64,000 bases of DNA, taken from Desmodesmus armatus (Eukaryota > Chlorophyta > Chlorophyceae > Sphaeropleales > Scenedesmaceae). This document shows positions 11,643-24,000 of the stretch, one piece after another (positions within the stretch are counted from its first letter, which is position 1; each line of letters opens with the position of its first letter). The position numbers and the translations under genes are program-made. The notes beneath the pieces were generated by a model. The model worked only from the letters and a program-made list of their open reading frames with translations. It made no database searches and had not been told where the DNA came from. Where the stretch lies: the NCBI GenBank assembly GCA_007449985.2, contig VIIQ02000749.1, positions 1 to 64,000 on the forward strand. Reading direction: 5' to 3'.

Positions 11643-13511
11643 TTTGTGGAGTAGTCCTTAGGTGACACAACAAGACCACGGCCCTTGCGCGCACCCCTGT
11701 ACACAGTCTCTACGATGTCGATGAACTCCTGCAGCAGCAGCAGCAGCATCAGCAGCATCAGCAGCATCAGCAGCATCAGCAGCGGCAGCAGCAGCAGAGT
11801 CAGCAGCAGCAGCGGCAGCAGCAGCAGAGTCAGCACGGCAAGATGGTGCTGTACATGTGCGGTGTGTACACGTGTGGCTGGAGGTCTGCTCAGAGACACA
11901 CTTCGGCTGGCAGATGCTTGAAGCAAGCAAGGCTGAGAGATCGGGTTGCGCATTGCCCGCCTCCTCAACACACAGCAACCAAGAGAGTGAGAGCAAAGAA
12001 GGACGTCTTCAAAACGCCAAGGCAGTGGCATGCATCGTTGACTCTAGGCTGGCAGGTCAACAGGCTGTGTCCCTGCTCACAGCAGGTGTTCAGTGGGCTC
12101 TATATGTCCATTGCAACCGCTGCTGTGCTCAGGACGCTGCTTTGCGTTGCTCACCTGCTTGTTGTTCATGGCCCAGTTGATCTTGTTGTTGTTACCCGTA
12201 CCAAGATCCACCATGATGTGCTTGTTCCTGCAGCCACATCCCAGCACAGAAGGCAGCAGACAGCCACAGGAATCAGAGGCCCAATGTTGCTGGCAGTACA
12301 AGGAAGGGTGTGGCAATCATGAGCCACCAAGGCAAACACAGCGCTGTTGCACTGCAAACAGTGCTGCTTGGCAGCCATCAGCAACAGTTGGTAGGCAAGA
12401 CTCCTGTATCCCTTGCTGTGTCAATCCTGTCAGGACCATACTAGCACTTCCACTCCTGCTGAAGTAACAGCTGCTGCTCAGACTCAATCTCCTACAGCCA
12501 CTGCTGCTGGGTGTTCTGGCTTGACTGCCCCTCATTATGGCGGAAGACGAACCCACCAGCTGCAGTAGGAGAGCAACCCCGCCCACAACGATTGCAGCAG
12601 TGCAGCAACCCCGCCCACACCAGCTGCGGCAGTGCAGCCCCCCCCCCCCCCACACACACACACACACTCTGTGTCAACACACACACCTGAAGAAGAACAT
12701 GGTAGTGCAGGGGTCGTAGAGCTCATACATAGTGTTGAAGTCAGGGACTGCACTGATGTCCACCAGGAAGGTCACTGCGAAGTTCTTGATGTGGTCAGCA
12801 ACTGACGCCAGGATTTCGTCCATCTGCATGTGGCAGAGGGTTGGGTGGGTGGTGAACAATTGTCTGATATACCTACTTGCCTCAGCGGCACATGCCTCAG
12901 CGGCACATGCCTCAGCGGCACATGCCACTGTGAACAGCGGGAACAAAGCTGCAAGCACCCGGCCTTTGACGTGTCGGGCACTTGTCTTGTTGGGCTGTAC
13001 TGCTCCTGTACGGTGTATAGACACATGGAGTGCATCCAGCCAATGCATGAACCATCCAAGGATGTGACTATATTGATGGCAGCTGCTGCAGCTGCTGCTG
13101 CCTCCACATGTAGCTGTGCTGCTGCTTATGCTGGACTGTGGTTGCCCGCCTGCCAGCCAAACTGCCTGCCTGCCTGCCTGCTGGACAGCACTCCCTGCTG
13201 TGTGTTAATCTACGCCAGTTGCTGCATGGCTGCCATCTATTCTATAATGCTGGAAGACCAGCATAGTCCTTGAACCTCTGACAACAGCACGCACAGGTAC
13301 CATGCTGGTTTCCCTGCTAGTACTGCTGCTGCTGAGCAGTCTACTGCGCTCCCAGGCTGACATGGTTCACCCGTTGCACCCCACCACCCACCTGCATACA
13401 CTGGGGGTCCCAGTCATGCCCAAATCTGATGACCACCACTCGGTCCTCCTCGCCCAAGATAGCTTGGTCCACTGCATAGCCGCTGTGCAAGTGGGGCAGC
13501 AGGTAACTCAT
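11630..13511 (-). CDS. DIB1: U5 snRNP thioredoxin-like protein Dib1/TXNL4A
   Basis: Essential component of the U4/U6.U5 tri-snRNP in the nucleus; it holds the pre-activation spliceosome and leaves before activation. Four exons, 13511-13392, 12823-12687, 12227-12155 and 11728-11630 (TGA), give exactly 142 aa, the length of the human protein. Diagnostic stretches are MSYLLPHLHSGYAVDQAIL, VVVIRFGHDWDPQCM, FNTMYELYDPCTTMFFFR, DLGTGNNNKINWAM and the invariant C-terminus SPKDYSTKYRY. The fold is thioredoxin-like, but there is no CxxC redox pair, as in all Dib1 proteins. Phase is perfect across all introns and there are no frame breaks. Intron 1 holds three 15-bp tandem repeats and a partial D1 repeat. 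It shares a 608-bp divergent promoter with the gene at 14120. Confidence 0.97.
12881..12925. repeat. Three perfect 15-bp tandem repeats in dib1 intron 1
   Basis: CTCAGCGGCACATGC occurs three times head to tail with no mismatch. Recent slippage-type duplication. Confidence 0.95.
13013..13068 (+). repeat. Dispersed repeat D1, partial copy (dib1 intron 1)
   Basis: Matches the left quarter of the D1 copy at 40357, including the GTGCATCCAGCCAATGCA word. Antisense to dib1. Confidence 0.75.
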
Positions 13512-14119
13512 GACTCTCCTGCGCTGCTGCTGCTGCTGCTGTAGCTGCTGTGGCTTCGCCTACTGCTGCTGCTGCTCCTTCGCCCAGGGCAACTACAGGG
13601 AGAGGACCCCAGCCGGTGGGCTTTTGCTTCTACTGCTGACTGTTTGCAGCAGCGCCGATGCTGATACGGATGCCTAGTGGGACACTGCAGTGCAACGGCA
13701 GCGCGTGCCTTGCTGCTGTAAAGCTGACAGCCTGCAGCGGACCCGCTGGGAAAACTAGCAGGAAAGCTCACGTTCTGATCAGAGAGTTGAGAAGCACAAA
13801 GCTGGGTGCAGCAACAGCACAGTGGTGTGCTGAGGCTGTGTGACTGGAACCTTCTGCTGCTGTGTGTTGTGCTTGGATGTGCCTTGCAAGTGGAGGTTGA
13901 GGACTGGGCGCTTCAACACTGGTTGAAGGTTGGCATCGCACTGGTTAACCCTTCTGCCCTCACAACAGAATCACAGTTGTGTTGGCTTAGTCATTGCCAA
14001 CCGCCAAGGCACGATCGAGAAATAAAGCCTTAGGAAGCAGGGAAACACTTTGCGGTAGCTGGATACAGTCTCTCGCGCATCATTAAGGCCGCTCTCAGGT
14101 GTATCTGAGTCATAACACA
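13512..14119. promoter_or_regulatory. Divergent promoter region of dib1 and the M41-like gene
   Basis: 608 bp between two start codons that face away from each other. It carries CTG/CAG-rich stretches; no TATA box or named factor site was identified. Confidence 0.5.
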
Positions 14120-17100
14120 ATGCACAGATCACCAACCGTGACAACAGCCAGCACTTCCGGCAGGGATGTCTTGCTAGGGTTCCAAAGCGTTCTTGGACAC
14201 CATAGTAGCAACCATGTAAGGGCTAGACGCAGTGCTGGACTGTGCAGCAGGAGGCAGCTGGCACAACAGCTCTGCAGAGCAGCAGCTCAAGAGGCTGATG
14301 TAGTGAAGTTACAGGTGCGATCAACACCACACTGTCTCCATGTGTTACGCTGTATTTGGAGCTCTGCTTTGGCATGTGTGCGCAATCAGTGAGAGCGCAC
14401 TGCAAGTGCAACTTGTTCATGGGTGACAGGCTGGCGCTAGGAGGCCTTCCAGGGTGCTGTTGCGCAGATCGCCGCCAGCTCACAATGCATGTGTGACACC
14501 TCTTGCTGCAGGGCACCACAGTATCATCAGTGTGTCGACAGCTGGATGATATCCTGGTAGGCAGCAGCTGTGGATGAAGCGTTTGGTAGTCTCAGCATGC
14601 GATTTTACTGCTGAGCGTCAGTGTGCATCAGTCCACAGCCAGCATTCACAAAGAGCATGCTGGCAAGCAGCGTGCTGAACCTCCATCGCAGCGTGCTTTG
14701 ATGCCAGCAGCCAGTTCGAGTGTTGTGCAATCCCGGCTGAGTTGGGAGCGCAGCAGCCAAAGAACAGACTGGATGAATGCAGCGGAGACAGTCTCCGGCG
14801 GGTGTTGCATTGATAAATTGCTGCAACCGTTTCAAGCATGTAGCATGCTGCTGCTGCTACTGTGGTGCCTGCAGGCTGCTGCGCGCGAGGGCAGTGTGAT
14901 TGAGCAGCAGGCGGTGCAGGTGGCAGGATCAGCTCTGCAGCAGGGTGTGTTCAAGGTGGGCATTACTGTTGAGGCTGTGGATGGACCAGCAGGGTGCCTT
15001 CATTACTTATGCTGCGCTGCACAGGAGGGTTCACGCCAGCAGCAACAGCAGATTGGAATGAGGGTTACTTGGCAGCGACTGCAGCAGGGAACCTCAGCTG
15101 GTGCAGTCATGGATTGGGTGACAAAGTTCAGCCCCAGTATGCACAACAGAGGGTCTGCGGCTGCTTCATGACTGCTAGTCACATCTTCTTACGCTGCTGC
15201 TGTGTACCTTGCAGGCCTTTGGCCGGGGGCGTCAGGTGCCAAAGCGCATCTACACGATAGAGGAGCTGCTCTCTGAACTTGACTGGTAGTTGGGCCTGCT
15301 TACCTTTCATATTGCTGCTGGTGTGTACTGCGCAGGCGTTTGGGCGCGGCCGTCAGGTCCCAAAGCGCATCTACACCATAGAGGAGCTGCGGCTCAACAA
15401 GTTGGAGCCTGAGAAGCTTCTCAGTCCGACAGACGTCAGCCTCAACACCGTGCGCAACATCGCACAGGGGGCGGCTGCAACTGGGCTGGTGGCGTTGGCG
15501 TACTTTGCAGGTGGGTCGGTGCGACCCTTGTGCTGAGGTATCCTGTTCGGGTGTGCCTGCATTTGTATGAGGTAACGGCCCTGGGGGCCTAGCAGGTGTC
15601 TACGAGTTGACGCTGCAAGTTTGTGGGCTGAGTGTGTGTATGTGTTAGCACAGGGATTACTTGTGTAGCTAGCATACTATGAACATGCGAGGCACATGCA
15701 AGCACTTCAGGAGGGACACCAACATAGTCGTGTGTGTGTCTGTGTGTGCTGGGGGGTAGGGGGGGTCCCATGCGCACTACAGCCTGGTCTATTGATGCCT
15801 CTTGGTGCCAGAGGGCTGGCAGAAGGTGTTGTGGCAGCGCTATAACTCATCATGTGGTAGTCGACACAATTGCTGGCCATGCGAGGAGACTGTCTGTGAT
15901 GCTATCTACACTTTTGCTGGTGATGGCCTACATGTAGGCCATCACCAGCACAGCCTCGCAGTAGGGGCAGCTTTTGCGACGCGTACACACCCCAAGTATC
16001 GGCGCTTACTGTATGTCGTGTTCGTTGCAGGGTTCAGCAAAGTGTTCACTGCGTTATTCTTCGGCACGTTCATCCTGACGGTGGACCAGGTGAGCTGACT
16101 GGCTGCACAAGGGTAAGCGCTCTGGGGCGCTCATCGCCTTTTGATGGAGTGCTGTTGCGCAGGAGCGCAGCGAGTTCAATCGGCAAGCCACTGTGGATCT
16201 GCCTTGATGCTGTTGGGGGGTGCACGCTTGTGCTGGCTGCTTGCTGTCCTGCCTGCTGCCTGCGGGTCCGAGCACGTCAATCTAGCAACCGCATTCAGCA
16301 GCATGCATTTGTCTGCTGCAATCAATATGCGCGCCTGTCATTTGCTTTGTTATTTTGTAACATCCATCAGGTAGCCAACATGGGTGGCGGTGAGGCGCTG
16401 GTGGTGGACACGCTTGGGCGCGTCATCTACCCGTCATACCGCGACCGTGTGACGTTACACGAGGCGGGCCACTTCCTGGTGGCGTACCTGGTTGGGCTGC
16501 TGCCACGCGCTTACACGCTGTCAGCCTGGGATGCCTTCTCAAAGTGAGTTGCATTGGCGCGCAGGTTCAGCATTAGGCCCTCAGGTTTTATGCTTGGGGG
16601 TTTGAGCGACAGTACAGGGACCGCTTTGTTCGAATGCAGTGCCGTGTTGCTCATGGTGTCTTGTCAGTTCAGGCGCGTCGTGTGTGTGGTCTTGTTGCTG
16701 CTGTGTGCGCGCGCAGGTACCGCGCCTTGAACGTGCAGGCGGGCACGCAGTTCTGTGATGGCGGCTTTGAGGGGGAGGTGGCAGCAGGCCGCATCAGCAG
16801 CAGCAGCTTGGACAAGTTCAGCTGCGTGGCGCTTGCAGGTAGGCCCGGCCTAATCTGTGTGGGGCTCATATTTTGCTCAACAAAATTGGTGCAGCGCACA
16901 AGACATCCCCGCATTTCAGCTACCGCATTGCCTGTAGTTTGCCTCTGCACAATGTTGATGTGACTGGAGTGTATGGAGCAGCAGGCAGGAGCAGCAGCTG
17001 GGCTCCAGTGGCAGTTGAGGGTTCGTGAGGAGTGATGGACAGCTGCTGCCATGCAGTCCGAGGGTGTGGTGTCCATGGCACTGCATCTTGTCAGTCCTGC

Positions 17101-17775
17101 AAGACTTGGTACCAAACTGCCAGGTACAAGGCATCACTGTTGAACTTGGTACACATTATTGCAGCTGCCATGGTGAGCTATGAGTCAGGAGTTTGCTTGT
17201 GTCTGCTGCACTGCAGGTGTTGTCACCGAGTACTTGCGGTTCGGCCAAGCAGAGGGTGGAGTGGGGGACCTGGCGCAGCTGGACAGGCTGATGCGTGCCC
17301 TGCAGGTGCGCTCAGCCGTCAGCACTGCTGCTACAGCTGCTGGTACAGCCTTGTGAACAACGTCACTGTTTGGCCAATGCTGAATACAAAGGGCCAGTCT
17401 CTGCAGTACCAAGTGCTGATTGGCACATGCAGCACTGCCTGGGTGTTGTAAGCCAAGGGCGCTGCATTGCGTGGTGGTCCTGTGTTCGGCAACTGCTTCA
17501 CTACATCAAACTGCCTTCCCCGCCTCCCCTTGCCGCCTGCGCGTGTGCACCACATGCATTCCTGCGTGCAGTTCAGTCAGAAGAAAGCGGACGGCCAAGT
17601 GCGCTGGTCTGTGCTGAACGTTGCGGCGCTCCTGCGGCGGCACTCCAAGCTGCACGACAGCTTGGCAGCAGCAATGGCGTCAGGCGCCTCTGTGGGTGCC
17701 TGTATACAGCTGATCGAGGACAACCTCAGCAGGGAAGAGAACGATGATGCCATCATGACAGTTGAGGGCATCTAG
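14120..17775 (+). CDS. Plastid-type M41/FtsH-like HEAGH membrane protein without AAA domain
   Basis: Exons 14120-14314, 14875-14919, 15336-15510, 16031-16089, 16371-16543, 16717-16838, 17217-17305 and 17572-17775 (TAG) join in phase to 353 aa. Residues 1-65 are Arg/Ser/Ala-rich and look like a chloroplast transit peptide. Residues ~120-138 and 139-158 are hydrophobic and could be membrane segments. Residues 188-192 are HEAGH, the zinc-site motif of peptidase family M41, within VTLHEAGHFLVAYLVGLLPR; conserved blocks SSSLDKFSCVALAGVVTEYL and FSQKKADGQVRWSVLN follow. This matches the plant family that includes Arabidopsis VIR3-like proteins, needed for chloroplast development. The AAA ATPase domain of true FtsH is missing, so it may be a small protease or an assembly factor; activity is not shown. 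A TGTAA lies at 17897. Confidence 0.88.
15215..15269 (+). repeat. Copy of the 5' start of the M41-like exon at 15336, with acceptor
   Basis: TTGCAG acceptor then codons AFGRGRQVPKRIYTIEEL, after which it diverges and meets a stop. The true exon starts 121 bp later with the same residues, and the intron bases just before both acceptors are also alike. If used as an acceptor it would give a truncated protein. Exon-head relic. Confidence 0.92.
15915..15950. other. Perfect 36-bp palindrome in an M41-like intron
   Basis: Two 18-base arms (left arm TGCTGGTGATGGCCTACA) with no spacer and no mismatch. Could extrude as a cruciform or form an RNA hairpin in the pre-mRNA. No further terminal structure marks it as a known element. 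Confidence 0.95.
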
Positions 17776-18433
17776 CTGGGGAGGGAGATGGTGTGTGGCA
17801 GCAGTAGTGTGGTTGTGTGTGGCAGCGTCGCAAGGACTATGGATGTGGTCTCGAGGCTTGAGCATTCATACGTGTCGTGAAGTTGCTGCATGGTGATGTA
17901 ACTTAGTGGGCTAGCCAGGCAGCTGCTGAGGGAGCAGGTGCTGGTGACACTGGGTGGCTGTTGCAGCTGCTGTGTGGCAGCGTCGCCTGGCTGTGCTTGA
18001 CATGGACGGGCACTGGTTGCCTTGTTCAGGTCACCTTTCGAAAGCCACATCAACTGCTACAGAGGAACTTCAAGTGTTGATCTCCAGTGAATGATAGATA
18101 CAACAGCAGGAGCAGCAGGGACAGAAGGAGTGGTAACCCCAGTCTGGCACAGCCCGAAACACCCCCCAGTTCGTCGCAAACTGCTTGTGCTCAGTTCAAA
18201 AGATAATGCACACGCAAAGAGCGCCGATACAGTTGACAAGAGATTTTAGTGTTCGAATTTTGAAGCGGTTTGAATCAGAATGAAAGTGCGGCAAGGTGCT
18301 CAAGGCCCGCTCGGACCGCCCGATCTGCATCCTGACACACGTCTTGACCCGTCACATACCATCACGTATCACCACAGTTGCCTGACGCACTGTCCGAGCT
18401 CCACCTGTGCTCCATTGATCTCCAATCCCCACC
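17776..18433. other. Intergenic between M41-like gene and CDCA7-like gene
   Basis: About 660 bp with the M41-like 3' UTR, then the promoter and 5' UTR of the CDCA7-like gene. No further gene seen. Confidence 0.5.
17897..17901 (+). terminator. Likely poly(A) signal of the M41-like gene (TGTAA)
   Basis: First TGTAA after the stop codon, 121 nt downstream. Confidence 0.5.
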
Positions 18434-21062
18434 ATGGCGTCCGCTATCGCCCCCAGTCCCCTGAGTCAGTTTGAGCTTGATCGCCTCAACCGCATAGCAG
18501 AGAACAAGAGGCGCATGGGTGAGCAGCTGCCCAGCAGCATCACGGAACAGCAGCAAGGGGCAGTAAGAAGCACTTCACTGCGTGCAGCGCCTTTTGGCTG
18601 AGGACTTGATGTTTTTGTGCTTCGCAGAGGAGTGCGGCCTGCTTGAGACTGCCAAGAGCCTGATGAAGAGCATGAAGGCAGCAACTGCCATCAGCAAGCC
18701 CCCCATCAAGCGCATGCCCAAGGTAAAATGCAGTTCCTGGCAACAGCAAGCAGCGGCAGCGACTCAGCAACGCATCAATGTATATAGTGATCACACTCCA
18801 TGTTGATGTGCTGCAGGAGAGGAGGCGCAAGACCAGGCACCAGCCAGTCCGCCGCTCAGGCAGGCTTAACGGCTCTGCAGCTGAGTTCGGCCCAATTGAC
18901 GAGGACACATGTGGTGGTGTGACCTATGACGACTATGAGCCGGGCCTGAAGGACCTGCTGTCAGGTGAGCGCGCAGCTGTTTCGGTCAAGCTTGATGTGA
19001 CCGTTAGCGGTGCACCGGTTGCCTCCAGGAACGCGAGCACCGCACTTCAGCAGCTTCAGGTTTCTAAACGTTGTCAAAGATCTCGATACTGACTATGCTG
19101 TGCCTGCTGCCGTGCCCAGGTGATGCTGAGATTGAGGCCCTGCCTGAGGAGAAGCAGGTGCAGTTCCAAGAGATGAGGTGTGCAGCAGCTGGACGCGGCT
19201 CCATGTATGACAGCGTGGCAGGTGGGTTCCTTCATCAAGCAGCTGCTGCAAGTTTGGGTCATGCCAGCGCAAGGGACGCAGCCTGCCTGCCCTGCTGTGA
19301 CGTGCTGCGATCATGGATGGATTTCAGCTGGTCCCTCAGCAGGTCAATGCAACAGCAGTTGCAGCAGCTGTCAGACACTTGTCTTTTTGGCCAGAAGCAG
19401 GACAAGCAAGCAGCCTTCAGATGGCTTTCGCCCCACTGGACCAGCACTACTGTGTCTCAACACCACCCACTCACACGAGTCCCTGACCCCAATCTTTGCT
19501 GCCTGCTTGTGCTGCCGCTGCTGCTGCAGGCATCACCTGCCACTTCTGCCGCCAGAAGAAGCTGTGTGGCGAGGAGGGCTGCCCGCGCTGCAGCAAGCGC
19601 AGCACAACCGCAGAGTGCATCGGCAAGTCTGACTGCTCGCGCTGCCACTCCGCCACCGGGCGCTTCTGCCGCGCATGCCTGCTCATCCGCTACGGACAGA
19701 CAATGGAGGTGTGTATGGCTTCTCTTGTTGTGTAGGAGCGAGACCTGGAATATTGGGGGTTTCCTACCCACCACCTGCAGCACTGTCAAATTCACAGCAG
19801 TCTGCGAGATGGTTGTTGGGTCCTTACCAGCTGGATCTCTCACAATGGCATGTGCGTGTACTATGCAAGTGTTTGATGATTGCGCGTGGGCGCATGCTGT
19901 GCTCTCTCTATGTTCTCACTCTGTGTGTGTCTTGCATGTCCTGCATGTCCCCCACTTCCTCTCCTGCAGGATGTGCGTGAGGAGATGGCTGCTGGCACCT
20001 GGCTCTGCCCCCACTGCTACGAGGAGGAGCACCCAGAGGAGGGCTGGATGTGCAACAGCAGCATCTGCATGACGAGGCGCGGCTTCAAGCCCACAGGTGA
20101 GGGTTACACAATCACATGCGAGTGCACTACATGCATCTGAATGCAAGCTGATCATGTGCAAGCGGCAGGAGTGTGCGCACAGGAGCAGGCGCGCGCAGCA
20201 TCTTAGCACCTCAGCACAGCAGTTGCTGTTGTCTGACATGCGTTGCAGCCTGTGTTCGTGAGTGCGGACACTATTGTGGAGGGCGGTGCATGATCTGCAC
20301 CCTCAGGCGCCTTGTCAAGCAGCGCATGCCACTTCGCCTCCATTACCCTCAACCACCAAAGTAATGTGGAGCCACCGCTGACTGGCCCTGCCATTCCTGC
20401 CGCTGCTGCTCCATTCTATCCCTGCAGGCATCGCCATCTACGACGCCCAGCAGCGCGGCTTCCCCTCCGTGGCACACTGGCTGAAGGCGCAGCTGCTCAA
20501 GAACAACGCCGGTGCTGCTGCTGCTGCTGCTGACAAGGCCCCCGAGTCATCCTCCGGCAGCAACGCCTCCTCAGAGGGCGATGCGGAAGTCGCCACCGCT
20601 GCAGCAGCAGCCGTCACCGCCACTGCAGCCAGCAAGAAGGTGCCTGCAGCAGCAGCCGCCAAGAGCAAGCGGCAGAAGAAGGGCACTGCGTCTGCTGGTT
20701 CAGGTGCTGGTGAAGAGGAGGCAGCAGGTGTGATTGGCAGCCAGGAGAGCCGGCAAGTTGACGATGCTGCCGTCGCTGCTGCTGCTGCTGCCGTGGCTCC
20801 TGGCACCCCCTGCAAGGCAGAGGCACCCACGCCAGGCCCTGCCACGGCCAAGGGCGTTGCTGCTGCCGCTGCTGCTGGTGGGGAGGGCGCTGCTGCAAGG
20901 CGCAGCACCCGCGGTGCTGCTGCTGCTGGTGGTGGGAAGGCTGCTGGCGGCAGCAAGGCTGCTGCAGCAGCAGTGGGTCCTGTGGCTGCTGGCCCTGCGA
21001 GCAAGCGTGCGTGTGTTGGGGAGTCAGCCGGCACACGCAAGAGCCTGCGCTTCAGGCACTAG
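18434..21062 (+). CDS. CDCA7-type zf-4CXXC_R1 chromatin protein
   Basis: Seven exons, 18434-18518, 18628-18722, 18817-18964, 19120-19221, 19530-19708, 19970-20096 and 20428-21062 (TAG), join in phase to 456 aa. Residues ~144-262 form the Cys-rich zf-4CXXC_R1 domain: ITCHFCRQKKLCG, CPRCSKRS, CIGKSDCSRC, GRFCRACLLIRYG, TWLCPHCYEEE, WMCNSSICMTRRGFKPTG. The N-terminus (FELDRLNRIAENKRRM) is the charged helix usual in this family. The tail is Ala-rich with Lys/Arg patches (KSKRQKK, TRKSLRFRH) fitting a nuclear protein. Animal CDCA7 pairs with the HELLS/DDM1 remodeller in maintenance DNA methylation; the same role here is inference. The order of cysteines is nearer plant zf-4CXXC_R1 classes than human CDCA7. 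No frame break; ATG at 18434 in a good context (CACCATGG). Confidence 0.9.
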
Positions 21063-24000
21063 GCAGCTGCTTGGTTTTGGGGGCTGGTATCTTTTCTGCA
21101 CCTGCACCTGTGCCCTTGCATGAAAGCTTTGGGAACCTGCATCTGTGTATGGTTACTTTCTTCTGCGCATGGTGTCCTGTAGGTTGTTTCCCTGTGTCTG
21201 CGGTTTTGGTAAAATGACAGCCTGCCTTGGTGGTTGCTGCGACGCATCGTGAGGTGCAGGAACTGCACGACGCCTTGCTGCTGCATACTCCTGGGTCCTG
21301 TGTTTTTGTATTTAGCAACAGCCAGGCATGCTTTAACCCTGACAGATAACGCAGCAGGTTTGATTCAACTACGTGCAAGTGTGCAAGTGCTGCATCGCCC
21401 CTGAGAAAACGGGGACAAGAACAGTACTGCACAGGTGGTGTGCTGGCCAAGTATGTTTGGTGCGCAGCACCTGACAACTTATGTGACAACTGGTGTTACT
21501 TGTGAGGTGTGGTGACTGTTGTGGCAGCCATTTTGTGGCACTTGCAGGACCTGCTATTGTTGATGATGCTTCACCGGGCTGCTGTTACTTCTAGATTGGA
21601 CTTGCGATTGCATCTGTGACCCACATCCTGCATTGCATCACATGTGCATCATGTGAATCCTCTGGCACGCAAGTTGTGTTTCATAGTGACCTCCTCCAAG
21701 TTGGCAGTCAACAGTCCAGCAAGGCCAATGTTGACACCATTTTTGTTGTAACAAAACCACTTGGTTTCATCTCCATGGTCACTTGGGACTGGGCAGCATC
21801 ATGATGTTGGTTCATGTTGACATTGTCAGCCTGCTTGTAATTCAAAAACACATGGCTTGCGCTGATCTGCACAATTTACGTGCCAAGTGGGCACAACCAC
21901 TACGCCAAGACATCAAGAGCACTGTGCTGAACTGTACACTGGCAGGTTCCATGACTCCTACAGCATGACAGCACATGCACGTTCAAGCGTCATTCTCAAT
22001 AAACATCTGTGAACCAGCAATGCCATGCCATGCCGCAGGCAGTAGATCCATGTCAAGGGAACCAGACTGTGAGTGGCCTTCCCACCAGTCAAATTTGGTA
22101 TCAAACGCTATTCACATGGTATTGTTGGTTGCCTTTACATCTCCAGCCTAGGTTTCTGGAAGCAGATCTGCTTGCACCTTCTGAGTCAGTGGCTAACAAC
22201 CGTAAGTTGAGCAGCCATTACAGATCTTTCACAGCTTTTGGCTTGAGCAGCTTCACTGTCGTGATGAGCTGCCATGCTGTACCCTGTTTGGGTCTAATCT
22301 CTGAGACTTGACAGTCACTGACATATGTGCAGTGCCAGCCTGGTGTGATGTCTTACACCAGTAGTTGGCTGTAGGGCATTTGCCGGCAGCTCGTGGCGCC
22401 CCAGGCGCCCAATTAAGTGGATGGGGGGATACTGTGTAGGGGGCCTGTTGTACAGCTTGACACCGAACCATGATCAGAAGCAGCTCAGCCAGCGGCATTC
22501 AACTGTCAGTCACATATGCCCTTCCAGCTTCAGCGTTGGCGCATGTTTCATGCGACAAAGAAAGCGCGTGTGAAGTGGTGTGGCACGCTATGTCCTGCTC
22601 CTGGCTTGGAGTCTGGTGCCACCAGAGTCTCCTAGGTGTCTGCTACCTCAAGCAAGAACAACCAAGTATGTTTGCATCAGAGGCTTTGTATGCTGTTTAT
22701 GGGGCTTGGGTTTGAGAATAAGGACGACACCGCCAACCTACACACCGCCAGCCCACCCTCCCAGTGCTTTCGAGTGCGCTATGACTGGGATTGTGCACGC
22801 ATGTCGACATCGCAGGTGTTCCTGGATGTATCTTTTCGGTCAAAATTCTTTTTGAGGGTCTTCAGACTGTGGGATATCAGGTCCCACAGCCTGGACCTGG
22901 ATGTTGGTTGGCAACTGCTGTGGTGTTCCGACCTCACACCTTCACCCGGTCAGCCCATCTCAACTGTCTCCACTGCCTCTGTCGCAGGTACCCAAACTTC
23001 ATCCAATAGTCTTTTTCGTGCACTGAATGCTGTTTTTGGTTGGTTCCTTATCACGTGCCCACCTTTTGCTCGGACTTGGAGCTGGCCTGCAATGTCGCTC
23101 ATGTTGTATCTTTGTCTTTGATGTGACACTTTCCTTTTGGCAAGCTCGTGGAGCCAGAGGCGGCTTCTACTGTTGGCCAAAGCGGTGCCCGCCCTTTCGC
23201 CCATGTTGCTTGTGCGGCTCAGGTAGGTTCGTGGAAGTGCTAGTTTGTTGTGCACACAGTCAGCCTGTAAGAGAGCAGTACTGAAAACGTTCAGCCCCCT
23301 GCACGCCCTTGGAGCATGCTGCTGCTTTACAGATCTTCACAGCTATACTGCTCTATTTCTGTGGGGTATCAGCACAGCACGCACTCTTCGGCATTCCATG
23401 TGGCGTAACAGTGCATTTTCATGCCTTCTGCAGGCGGACCGTGGAGGCCAAGGTGCTGCGGATGCCTAGACTCTGGAGGCTAGTCATGATTGAACTGTTG
23501 AGGCCAACTTTCAAGAAGCTGCCGATGGGAGTCAGGGACACCACCATTATCTGAGCTAAGTGCCCTCTTGGTGTGACAGCAGCTGTGTGCATGTGTGCCG
23601 GGGCGTGCACGGGGATTCACGGGGTCGGGGTGCGCTCAGGCTTGCCCGTGACCTGCCGAGCAGGCAGCTGGTTGTTGGGGGGCATGCCCCCTAGCCCCTG
23701 GTTTGTGGCAATGGGGTTCTGCGGACGCCCCGGCATTCACTCTCCAGAGGGATGCTATGTGCATCGCCAGGCGTGCCGGCACATGTGCTAGTAGGGCAGT
23801 CCTTTGGCATTGCTCACCTGTTGCGGGTTGCAGCAACACCCACACGCACAGCTACTGCCTGACACGCTCTGTACCCTGCTGTGCTGATGTGCTGGTTGTT
23901 TGCAGGCACTACCCAGCCGCTGAGTCAGCTAAGCCTTACTTGAGCTGCACTTACCGCAGGCGCTACAACAACAGCCTAGGTCCCTGAAACTGGTTAACTC

